Source: Arthrobacter sp. ISL-48
GTDB lineage: Bacteria; Actinomycetota; Actinomycetes; Actinomycetales; Micrococcaceae
Direction of reading: 5' to 3'
NCBI RefSeq assembly: GCF_018613805.1
Contig: NZ_JAGGPL010000009.1
Coordinates: 166,142-230,141, forward strand
Length of the DNA stretch: 64,000 bases
Part shown: in pieces, positions 53,514 to 61,399 of the stretch
How the letters are laid out: the number at the start of each line of letters is the position of its first letter
Position numbering within the stretch: the first letter of the stretch is position 1
Translations under genes and position numbers: made by a program
Notes under the pieces: generated by a model
What the model was told of the DNA's origin: nothing
The model's input: the letters and a program-made list of their open reading frames with translations, nothing else
Database searches by the model: none

Positions 53514-54443
53514 CTAGTCCAGCTGCCCGGTTCCGGCTGCGGCGAGAGGCAGGACCTGGGACCAGACGTCCTCGGGAATGTCCCATTCGGCCAGCCGGAC
53601 TGTCTGGTCCACACGGCCGGGCTCGGACATACCCACGATGGTGGAGCTGACGCGCGGATCACGGGTGGAGAACTGCAGCGCAGCGGCCGCCAGGGGCACA
53701 TTGTGGGCTTCACAGATCTGCTGCATTTTCCGCACCCGCTCGATGATTGCAGGACTGGCGGGCCGGTAGCAGTAGTTGGGGGCAACGTCGGGGCCCTTCA
53801 CCAGCATTCCGCCGCCGAAGGGTGCGGCGTTGACGAACGCCACGCCCCGCTCCATCGCGTCGCGAATGAGCGGCTCTGCTGTCTGGTCCACGAGGGTGAA
53901 CCGGTTGTGGCTGATGACGACGTCGAAGGCGCCTGTGGCCAGATACTTGAGCTCAAGGTCAATGGGGCCGCCTGCGACTCCCAGGTGTCCGATGACGCCC
54001 TGGTCCCTCAGATCCACCAAGGCTTCGAGGGGGCCGCCGGCCGCGGTGCCCTCTTCGAACGTGATCTTCTCGGGATCGTGGAGGTACACGAGCTGCAGGC
54101 GGTCCAGGCCGAGCCGTTCAAGGCTCTCCTCCACTGACCTGCGCACACGGTCGCCGGAGTAATCGCGTGTCCCGACGATAGGGTCGACTTTGGTGGCAAC
54201 GACGAATCCCTCCGGCAGGCCGCCTGATTCCGCCAGGGCCTGCCCGATCCGGCGTTCGCTGTTGCCCCCGTTGCCGTATTCGTTGGACGTATCCACGAAG
54301 TTGAAGGGACCTTCCATGGCCCGCCGGATGGTGGCCACGGCTGTGTCGGTGCCATACGGGGGCGGCGGGCTGCCCAGGGAGCTTGTCCCCACGCAGACGG
54401 GAGAGACGGACAGTCCGGTGCGGCCAAGGGTTCGATATTCCAT
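53514..54443 (-). CDS. Aldo/keto reductase
   Basis: A 309-residue TIM-barrel NADPH reductase. The catalytic tetrad is visible: Asp and Tyr near FVDTSNEYGNGGNSE, Lys in VVATKVDP, and His in LVYLHDPEK. It resembles the L-fucose/D-threo-aldose dehydrogenase-like group (GTSSLGSPPPP, GAVNAAPFGGGML-type loops). ATG 54443 is chosen at the MEYRTLGRTGLSVSPV family start. It converges with the importer operon and may act on the same sugars. Confidence 0.88.
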   Translation of the reverse strand: MEYRTLGRTGLSVSPVCVGTSSLGSPPPPYGTDTAVATIRRAMEGPFNFVDTSNEYGNGGNSERRIGQALAESGGLPEGFVVATKVDPIVGTRDYSGDRVRRSVEESLERLGLDRLQLVYLHDPEKITFEEGTAAGGPLEALVDLRDQGVIGHLGVAGGPIDLELKYLATGAFDVVISHNRFTLVDQTAEPLIRDAMERGVAFVNAAPFGGGMLVKGPDVAPNYCYRPASPAIIERVRKMQQICEAHNVPLAAAALQFSTRDPRVSSTIVGMSEPGRVDQTVRLAEWDIPEDVWSQVLPLAAAGTGQLD

Positions 54444-54530
54444 GCCTTGTACCTTATCCGCCGCCACCGTTTCCGTAGCCTGGGTCCGGGAGGGCCCGTC
54501 TTCTTTCGGCTCCCGGTTACCCGCGGCACT

Positions 54531-55655
54531 TCAGCTTTGAGGCCCGCGCATCCTGCCTGTGGATCGCCGAGGAACAAGTTCTGAGGGCAACGCCGGGCCA
54601 CGAAGAGGCTCCGTCCGGTTGATCAGCCCGAGAAGCTCCTGCACTGCAGTGCGGCCCTGGGCCGCGAAATCAACGCGGAGAGTAGTAAGGGGCGGCGAGA
54701 AGTAGGCGGCCTCGGGGATGTCATCGATTCCGGTTACGCTCACGTCGTCCGGAACACTGATTCCGCTTTCGGAGAGTGCCAGCATGGCGCCGAGGGCCAT
54801 CTGGTCATTGGCGGCCACCACGGCGGTGGCTCCGAGATGAGGGAGTCGCCGCCCCAATTCCTCGTACCCTGAACTTGCGGTCCAGTCGCCGTAGACGATT
54901 CCTTCGGAATGCAGTCCCTGCTGCGCGATCGCTGCCTCGTAGGCGCGGGCGCGGTTTCGGGCCGCGGAATACGTGAACGGTCCAGCGATGTGGATGAACT
55001 TACGGTGGCCAAGCGACGCGAGGTGCTCGATCAGGGACGGAAGGCCCACAGTGGTCAAGTGTGAGGGGTGCCCGCCGCGGGCGTCGTCCTGTTCCGCGGC
55101 AATGTATGCGGGCACCCGGAAGTCCGTTCCCTCGAAGGCCTCCGTCATTTCGTCCGTGGAGGCGAGCGCCAGGACACCCGCGAGATCGTGCTGCATCACC
55201 AGTTCGAGCGCCTCATCTATCGAACGGCGATCGCTGACGTCCAGGGTGACGATGTCGAGCAAGTATCCGGCCTCCCGGGCGGCAGCGCTGGCACCCTGAA
55301 GGATTTTGCTCGGGCCCACCTGGGAGATTTCATGGGTCAGTGCACCGAGCCTGTGCGACTGGCCCGTAGTCAGCGAGCGGGCCGCAAGGTTGGGCCGGTA
55401 GTTCAGCCTCTCAAGTGCCTCAACCACCCGCTGCTTCGTCTGGGGCCGAATCCCCTCGAAGCCTCTCAGGAAGCGGCTGACCGTTTGATGCGAGACGCCA
55501 GCGGCCTCGGCAACGTCGTAGATTGTCGCTTGCCTTGTTGCCGACCCGGAAATGCCCACCCCCGGTCCGGACTCGTCATCTCCGCCGCTGACCGTCGTGG
55601 CCGCCCCGGCCACGGCTCCCGGTCCGGCTACGGCTCCCGCCTCTTCCGCGTGCAA
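54531..55655 (-). CDS. LacI-family transcriptional repressor of the GH42 / importer module
   Basis: A 374-residue LacI-family protein with an unusual about 40-residue Gly/Ala-rich N-terminal extension before the helix-turn-helix (TIYDVAEAAGVSHQTVSRFL). Base-contact positions are His, Gln and Arg, as in many classical LacI proteins. The true start may therefore be internal. The effector domain ends near TTLRVDFAAQGRTAVQELL. It is divergent from the GH42 gene; two ACCGGTAA-type operators lie in the gap. Confidence 0.9.
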   Translation of the reverse strand: MHAEEAGAVAGPGAVAGAATTVSGGDDESGPGVGISGSATRQATIYDVAEAAGVSHQTVSRFLRGFEGIRPQTKQRVVEALERLNYRPNLAARSLTTGQSHRLGALTHEISQVGPSKILQGASAAAREAGYLLDIVTLDVSDRRSIDEALELVMQHDLAGVLALASTDEMTEAFEGTDFRVPAYIAAEQDDARGGHPSHLTTVGLPSLIEHLASLGHRKFIHIAGPFTYSAARNRARAYEAAIAQQGLHSEGIVYGDWTASSGYEELGRRLPHLGATAVVAANDQMALGAMLALSESGISVPDDVSVTGIDDIPEAAYFSPPLTTLRVDFAAQGRTAVQELLGLINRTEPLRGPALPSELVPRRSTGRMRGPQS

Positions 55656-55708
55656 ATCGGCCTCCCCTCGTTATCGATCAATCCTAAGGGCCCGCGGCCC
55701 TGCAGACA

Positions 55709-55753
55709 GTTTACCGGTAACATTTCTGTTACAGGGCTATGTTTCCGGTAACA
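55709..55753 (+). promoter_or_regulatory. Pair of LacI operators before the second GH42 gene
   Basis: TTTACCGGTAACA (core 55711-55720 is a perfect palindrome) and TGTTTCCGGTAACA (55740-55753) have centres 31 bp apart, about three helical turns. Between them GTAACA-TTTC-TGTTAC forms another inverted repeat. Confidence 0.68.
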
Positions 55754-55868
55754 TTTCCGGTTAGGATTCAAAGCACCTTCCGGCGGATAACAGCTTCTCC
55801 GCACATGCACTTCCAGCACAGAACCTTGCACAGAACCCTTCCCGCACAGAACAACGGAGTTTACCTCG

Positions 55869-57977
55869 ATGGATTCCCCCGCCCCCGCATTCGCCCCTAG
55901 CGGCATCCTCTTCGGAGCGGCCTACTACGCCGAATACCACGTGGCCGACCGGCTGGACCTCGATCTGGACCTGATGAAGGCCGCAGGATTCAATGTCATC
56001 CGGGTCGGGGAGTCAGTATGGTCAAGCTGGGAACCCCAGGACGGTGAGTTTGACCTCGAATGGCTGGCACCTGTACTCGACGGCGCCCATCGGCGGGGCA
56101 TCAAAGTCATCCTCGGAACTCCTACCTATGCTGTGCCGCCATGGCTCCAGACGGCTTATCCGGAGATCGCGGCGGAGCGCAGCACCGGGGTTCGCATTCC
56201 CTGGGGCGCCCGACAGGAAGTCGACTATTCACACCCCGCGTTTTTGTTCCACGCCGAGCGGGTTGTCCGTGCAGTGCTGGAACGGTACGCCAAGCACCCG
56301 GCAATCATCGGATTCCAGGTCGACAACGAGCCGGGCATGGAGCTGTTCCACAATCACGGCGCGTTTACCAGGTTCGTGCGGCGGCTCAAGAAGCAGTACG
56401 GCGATGTTGAGACCCTCAACCGCGAGTGGGGCCTCACCTACTGGTCGCATCGGATCTCGGATTGGTCAGAGTTGTGGCGGCCGGACGGGAACACTTTCCC
56501 GCAGTACGACCTTGCCTGGCGCTGCTACCAGGCCGACCTCACCACCGAGTTCATTGCCTGGCAGGCCGATCTGGTGGCCGAGTACCGGCGCAGCGATCAG
56601 TTCGTAACGACCTGCTTGCAGTACCCCCGCCGCGGCCTCGACGACGAGCAGGTATTCCGTCGGCTCGACATCGGCGCGGGGAATCCCTACTACGGGATGC
56701 AAGATCACCTTGATGCACTTCAGGAGCGTCCGCAGCCCAATTACTGGACCACCACCGGGGTGGCGGGCCTCTTCCGCCAGGCAGACCGGCTCTTTTCCTC
56801 GAAACAGGGGCGTTACCTTGTCACCGAGACCAATGCGCAGGCAATCGGGGCATCTGATACAAATCAGCCGCCCTACCCCGGGCAACTGAAGCAGTCAGCC
56901 TTCGCCTTCATCTCCCGCGGGGCGGCGATGATCGAGTATTGGCACTGGCACACACTGCCCTACGGAGCGGAAACCTACTGGGGAGGCGTGCTGCCCCACA
57001 GCCTGGTGCCCGGCCGTGTCTATGCAGAACTGTCCGAACTGGGGTCCGAACTGGAACAGATCGGCACGCTCCTCGACGGTTACGAGCCAGACGCCGATGT
57101 AGCAATCCTGTGGTCCACTCCCAGCCGCTTTGCTTTCCAGTTCATGCCACCTTTCAACGTCGACGGGAAGCCGGATGAAGAATCGTACGAGCACATCGTG
57201 GACTCGTTCCACCGCGGCGTCATCGACGCCGGGCGGCAGTCCCGGATTATTCATCTCAGCCAAGCGGTAGCGCTCGGTGCCGAGGAACTCGTGCGACGCT
57301 TTCCGGTGCTGGTCGCCGCGGGCGTCTACATTGCAACGGACGAAGACCTTGAGCTGCTCCGGAAGTATGCCGAACTTGGCGGCCACCTCGTACTCGGGGT
57401 GCGCACCGGGTATGCAGACGAAGAAGCCCGTGCCAGGGTCGCCGTCGCGCCGGATCTGCTGCATGAGGCGGCCGGCGTGCGGTACGAGGAGTACTCGAAC
57501 CTCGAACAGGAAGTGCCCGTCACGGGCCCGGACGATGGCCGCTTCGAGCTCGACGACGCGTCGTACGCGCGGCTGTGGCTTGATGGGCTCATCGTGCAGG
57601 GGGCTGAGGTGCTGGCCTCCTATAAGCATCCCCGGTTCGGCGACTTCCCGGCGGTCACGTCGCGGCTCCACGGCGCGGGCCGCGTGACAGTCGTGGGCTG
57701 CGTGCCGTCTCCCGGGCTCGCCAGCTCCATCATGCGGTGGGCCAGCCCGCAGGGACGGGCGTCCCAGTTGGTAGAGGCGGTCGAGCGTCCGCTCACGGTT
57801 TCCTCGGGTGTGCTCCCTGACGGCCGTCGGGTCTGGTTCCTCTTCAACTGGGGATGGGGCACTCACGAGGTCACGCTCTCCCACACCGTCACCGACACCC
57901 TCACCGGAACCGCCTACGAAGCGGGCACAAAACTCTCACTTGGCCAGTGGTCCACGCGGACCTTCGTCAGCCGGTGA
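55869..57977 (+). CDS. GH42 beta-galactosidase (second copy)
   Basis: A 702-residue cytosolic GH42 enzyme. The acid/base Glu154 lies in FQVDNEPG and the nucleophile Glu320 in YLVTETNAQ. It shares the fold but little close identity with the enzyme at 22557, so the two act in separate modules. It belongs to the module with the importer and the secreted propeller protein that follow. Probable substrates are galacto-oligosaccharides from arabinogalactan or pectin side chains (inference). Confidence 0.92.
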   Translation: MDSPAPAFAPSGILFGAAYYAEYHVADRLDLDLDLMKAAGFNVIRVGESVWSSWEPQDGEFDLEWLAPVLDGAHRRGIKVILGTPTYAVPPWLQTAYPEIAAERSTGVRIPWGARQEVDYSHPAFLFHAERVVRAVLERYAKHPAIIGFQVDNEPGMELFHNHGAFTRFVRRLKKQYGDVETLNREWGLTYWSHRISDWSELWRPDGNTFPQYDLAWRCYQADLTTEFIAWQADLVAEYRRSDQFVTTCLQYPRRGLDDEQVFRRLDIGAGNPYYGMQDHLDALQERPQPNYWTTTGVAGLFRQADRLFSSKQGRYLVTETNAQAIGASDTNQPPYPGQLKQSAFAFISRGAAMIEYWHWHTLPYGAETYWGGVLPHSLVPGRVYAELSELGSELEQIGTLLDGYEPDADVAILWSTPSRFAFQFMPPFNVDGKPDEESYEHIVDSFHRGVIDAGRQSRIIHLSQAVALGAEELVRRFPVLVAAGVYIATDEDLELLRKYAELGGHLVLGVRTGYADEEARARVAVAPDLLHEAAGVRYEEYSNLEQEVPVTGPDDGRFELDDASYARLWLDGLIVQGAEVLASYKHPRFGDFPAVTSRLHGAGRVTVVGCVPSPGLASSIMRWASPQGRASQLVEAVERPLTVSSGVLPDGRRVWFLFNWGWGTHEVTLSHTVTDTLTGTAYEAGTKLSLGQWSTRTFVSR

Positions 57978-58042
57978 AGCTACGGATCATCCGATCCGGA
58001 CCAATCGCAGTTCGATCGTCACAACTCAAAGAAAGAGAAACG

Positions 58043-59392
58043 ATGAAAAAGGCACCAAGAACAGCAATGAAGCTGGTGGGCAGCGCCGCGGTCGCCGCAC
58101 TGCTCCTCACCGGCTGCAGCAGCTCCCCGGGGGGAACCACCGCCAAGGAAACCACCTCGCAGGACCAGATCGACAAGGCACTTACCACCCCGACCAAGCT
58201 GACCTTCTGGACCTGGGTTCCTGGTATCGAGAAGGAAGTTGCCCTGTTCGAAAAGAAGTACCCCGCCATCGACGTGACGGTCGAGAACGTCGGACAGGGT
58301 CTGCCGCATTACCAGAAAATCCGGACCGCGCTGCAGTCCAAGGACGGCGCACCCGACGTGGTCCAGATGGAGTACCAGTACCTTCCCTCGTTCACCGTCA
58401 CCAACTCACTGCTGGACCTCTCAGCCTATGGCGCCAAGGGCGTCGCCGGTGACTACGTGGACTGGGTCTGGAACCAGGTCTCCACCGACAAGGGTGTGTG
58501 GGCCTACCCGCAGGACGTCGGACCGATGGGCAACCTTTACCGCAGCGACATCCTTACCAAGGCGGGCGTCACCAGTGCCCCGAAGACCTATGAGGAATAC
58601 GCCACCGCCGCCAAGAAGGTCAAGGACGCCACAGGGTCCACCATCTCCAACCTCGCCACAAACGACCCCGCGCAGGTCGTGGGCCTGCTGTGGCAGGCAG
58701 GCGTGAAGCCGTTCGGCTACGACGGCGACAAGACCGTCTCCATCAACGTCAACAGCCCCGAAGCAAAGAAGGTGCTCGGCTACTGGCAGGACCTGATCCA
58801 AAAGGATCTCGTGTCCACGGACGCCGACTTCAACGACCAGTTCTACCAGGGACTTGCCGGGGGCAAGTACGCAGGATGGCTCACCGCTGCCTGGGCGCCC
58901 ATCTTCCTCCAGGGAACCGTGGCAGATACGGCAGGAAAGTGGACCGCCGCGCCCATGCCGCAGTGGGACGCAACCAAGAACGTCTCAGGCAACTGGGGCG
59001 GATCCGCGGACGCGGTACTGTCGACCACTAAGAACCCCATAGCCGCCGAGGAACTCGCGAAGTTCATCAACCACGACCAGGAATCGACGACGATGCTGGC
59101 CACCCAGCAGTCTCTCTTCCCGGCAGCCAAAAACGTCCTCGGCAGCCCCACGTTCACGGACGCCAAGAGCGACTTCTTCGGCGGCCAGACAGTAAACAAA
59201 CTGTTCGCCGACATTTCCAACACCGTTGACAAGAAGTTCGAGTGGCTGCCGTTCACCGACTATGCCTACTCCCAGTTCAACGAGATCGTCGGCACCTCGA
59301 TCGGCGAGAAGAAGGACCTCAGCACCGCGCTGGATACCTGGCAGGACGTCCTGGTCAAGTACGCCAAGGACCAAGGATTCACCGTCAAGTAG
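58043..59392 (+). CDS. Sugar ABC importer, substrate-binding lipoprotein
   Basis: A 449-residue CUT1 binding protein with lipobox AALLLTGCS. KLTFWTWVPGIEKEVALFEK, PDVVQMEYQYLPSF and YAGWLTAAWAPIFLQ are typical oligosaccharide-binding segments. It follows the GH42 gene by 65 bp. A strong hairpin lies directly after its stop, so it is probably made in excess over the permeases. Confidence 0.9.
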   Translation: MKKAPRTAMKLVGSAAVAALLLTGCSSSPGGTTAKETTSQDQIDKALTTPTKLTFWTWVPGIEKEVALFEKKYPAIDVTVENVGQGLPHYQKIRTALQSKDGAPDVVQMEYQYLPSFTVTNSLLDLSAYGAKGVAGDYVDWVWNQVSTDKGVWAYPQDVGPMGNLYRSDILTKAGVTSAPKTYEEYATAAKKVKDATGSTISNLATNDPAQVVGLLWQAGVKPFGYDGDKTVSINVNSPEAKKVLGYWQDLIQKDLVSTDADFNDQFYQGLAGGKYAGWLTAAWAPIFLQGTVADTAGKWTAAPMPQWDATKNVSGNWGGSADAVLSTTKNPIAAEELAKFINHDQESTTMLATQQSLFPAAKNVLGSPTFTDAKSDFFGGQTVNKLFADISNTVDKKFEWLPFTDYAYSQFNEIVGTSIGEKKDLSTALDTWQDVLVKYAKDQGFTVK

Positions 59393-59410
59393 ACGCCTCC
59401 GGGAGGCGTC
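59392..59410 (+). terminator. Attenuator hairpin between binding-protein and permease genes
   Basis: GACGCCTCC-G-GGAGGCGTC is a perfect 9-bp inverted repeat overlapping the last base of the stop codon. There is no T-run. Such hairpins commonly lower downstream permease expression or stabilise the upstream mRNA. Confidence 0.6.
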
Positions 59411-59471
59411 ATGCGTCAGCAAGGCGCCTCCCGTTCCCTCTTTATCTTCTCCACAATGCAAAGGATCAGCC

Positions 59472-60428
59472 GTGGCCACCAGCTCACTTCCCGCCGCGAA
59501 ACCGGCGGGCGCCACCCGCGTCAGACGCGCATCCGCCAGCAAGCGCAGACAGACCACCGCGGCCTACCTGTTCGTGCTGCCCTTCTTCGTCGTCTTCGCC
59601 ACGATGCTTGTCATCCCGCTCGGCTACGCCGGCTACCTCAGCGTGTTCAAGAGCCAGCTCATCGGCGGACTTTCGTTCATCGGGCTGGACAACTACCTCC
59701 GGGCCTTTACCGATCCCGAGTTCCTGGGCGGCATCGGCCGGATGGTGATCTTCCTGCTCGTCCAGGTGCCCATCATGCTGGGAATTGCCCTAGGCCTGGC
59801 CCTGGCCCTGGACAGCGGCCGCGCTCACGGATCCAAGGCGTTGCGCCTGCTGTATTTCGTTCCTTATGCGGTTCCTGGCGTGGTCGCAACACTCATGTGG
59901 GGATACCTCTACGGGCCCGACTTCGGCCCCATCTCCCAGTTGTTCCGGGCCGTCGGTCTCGATGCCCCGAACCTGCTTGATTCCCAAAGCATCCTGGGGT
60001 CAACGATGAACATCGTCACCTGGGAGTTCGTGGGCTACAACATGATCATCCTGTACGCGGCGCTCCGCTCAATTCCCGCGGAACTCTATGAGGCCGCCGC
60101 CATTGACGGGGCCAGCCAGTACAGGATCGCCTGGAGTATCAAGATCCCCGCTATCCGGCCCGCGATTATGCTCACGGTCATCTTTTCGATCATCGGCACT
60201 TTCCAGCTGTTCAACGAACCCAGCCTGCTCGACGCGATCGCCCCCACCGCCATCACCAACGGATTCACCCCCAACTACTACGCCTACAACATCGCGTTCG
60301 TCAACCAGGACGTCAACTACGCAGCGGCGGTCGCCTTCCTTCTTGGAGCGCTCATCGCGATCATTTCCTACGTCGTACAGCTGGGAACGCAGCGCAGCGA
60401 ACGCAAACAGCGAAAGGCCGCACGATGA
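59472..60428 (+). CDS. Sugar ABC importer permease (MalF type)
   Basis: A 318-residue permease with six membrane segments and the EAA loop AELYEAAAIDGASQYRIAWS. The GTG start at 59472 has AAAGGAT upstream. It overlaps the next permease by 4 bp (ATGA). No ATPase gene is present. Confidence 0.92.
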   Translation: MATSSLPAAKPAGATRVRRASASKRRQTTAAYLFVLPFFVVFATMLVIPLGYAGYLSVFKSQLIGGLSFIGLDNYLRAFTDPEFLGGIGRMVIFLLVQVPIMLGIALGLALALDSGRAHGSKALRLLYFVPYAVPGVVATLMWGYLYGPDFGPISQLFRAVGLDAPNLLDSQSILGSTMNIVTWEFVGYNMIILYAALRSIPAELYEAAAIDGASQYRIAWSIKIPAIRPAIMLTVIFSIIGTFQLFNEPSLLDAIAPTAITNGFTPNYYAYNIAFVNQDVNYAAAVAFLLGALIAIISYVVQLGTQRSERKQRKAAR

Positions 60429-61342
60429 CCGCCACCATTACCGCTCCCGCCAGGGAAAATGCTGCGGGCCACGCCAAACCCTCCAAGCGTCGCCAGGGGA
60501 AAAAGCGCAGCCTGCCCCTGACCATCCTGTTATGGCTGTGCGCCCTCTACTTCCTCCTGCCTCTCTTCTGGCTGTTCATCGCCAGTACCAAAGACAATTC
60601 CGATCTCTTCAGCACCTTCGGACTGTGGTTCGGCAACCGGTTTTCCCTGTGGGACAACGTGGTATCCGTATTCACCGCCCGTGACGGACTCTACCTCCGC
60701 TGGGCCCTCAACACCGTCCTTTACGCCGGAGTGAGCGCCATCGGAGCGTCACTTGTGGCCACCATGGCGGGCTACGCGTTTGCCAAGTACACCTTCCCGG
60801 GGTCACGCGTCCTCTTCAGCCTCACCCTCGGGGCCATCATGATTCCCCTGACCGCACTGGCCCTGCCGACATACCTGCTCTTCAACGCGGCCAGCCTGAC
60901 CAACACGCCCTGGGCCATGATCCTGCCCTCCCTCGTGAGCCCGTTCGGGGTCTTCCTCATGCGTGTTTACGCAGCAGACGCCGTCCCGGACTCCATGATC
61001 GAGGCGGCCCGCGTCGATGGAGCTGGTGAATTCCGGATCTTCTGGCAGGTCTCCTTCCGCCTGCTCGGACCCGGTGTGGTCACGGTGTTCCTCTTTGCGC
61101 TCGTGGCGACCTGGAACAACTACTTTCTCCCACTGATCATGCTGAATACGTCATCCCTCTACCCGCTGACTGTGGGACTGGCTCAACAGCAGGCTGCAAG
61201 CGCCGCCGGCGGCGGTGCCCAGGCCCTGTTCTCGACAGTCATTACTGGGTCGCTGATCAGCGTCGTGCCGCTGATCATTGCCTTCCTCTTTCTCCAGCGC
61301 TACTGGGAGACCGGTCTTGCAACCGGTGGAGTCAAGGAATAG
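60425..61342 (+). CDS. Sugar ABC importer permease (MalG type)
   Basis: A 305-residue MalG-like permease with six membrane segments and the EAA loop DSMIEAARVDGAGEFRIFWQ. VATWNNYFLPLIMLN is conserved in sugar importers of this class. It completes the importer, and the secreted hydrolase follows after 57 bp. Confidence 0.92.
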   Translation: MTATITAPARENAAGHAKPSKRRQGKKRSLPLTILLWLCALYFLLPLFWLFIASTKDNSDLFSTFGLWFGNRFSLWDNVVSVFTARDGLYLRWALNTVLYAGVSAIGASLVATMAGYAFAKYTFPGSRVLFSLTLGAIMIPLTALALPTYLLFNAASLTNTPWAMILPSLVSPFGVFLMRVYAADAVPDSMIEAARVDGAGEFRIFWQVSFRLLGPGVVTVFLFALVATWNNYFLPLIMLNTSSLYPLTVGLAQQQAASAAGGGAQALFSTVITGSLISVVPLIIAFLFLQRYWETGLATGGVKE

Positions 61343-61399
61343 CCCACCCTTTCCGGGGCCGGGCCGCAGATTTACCAACCAATCCCTAAAGGAGGGGCC

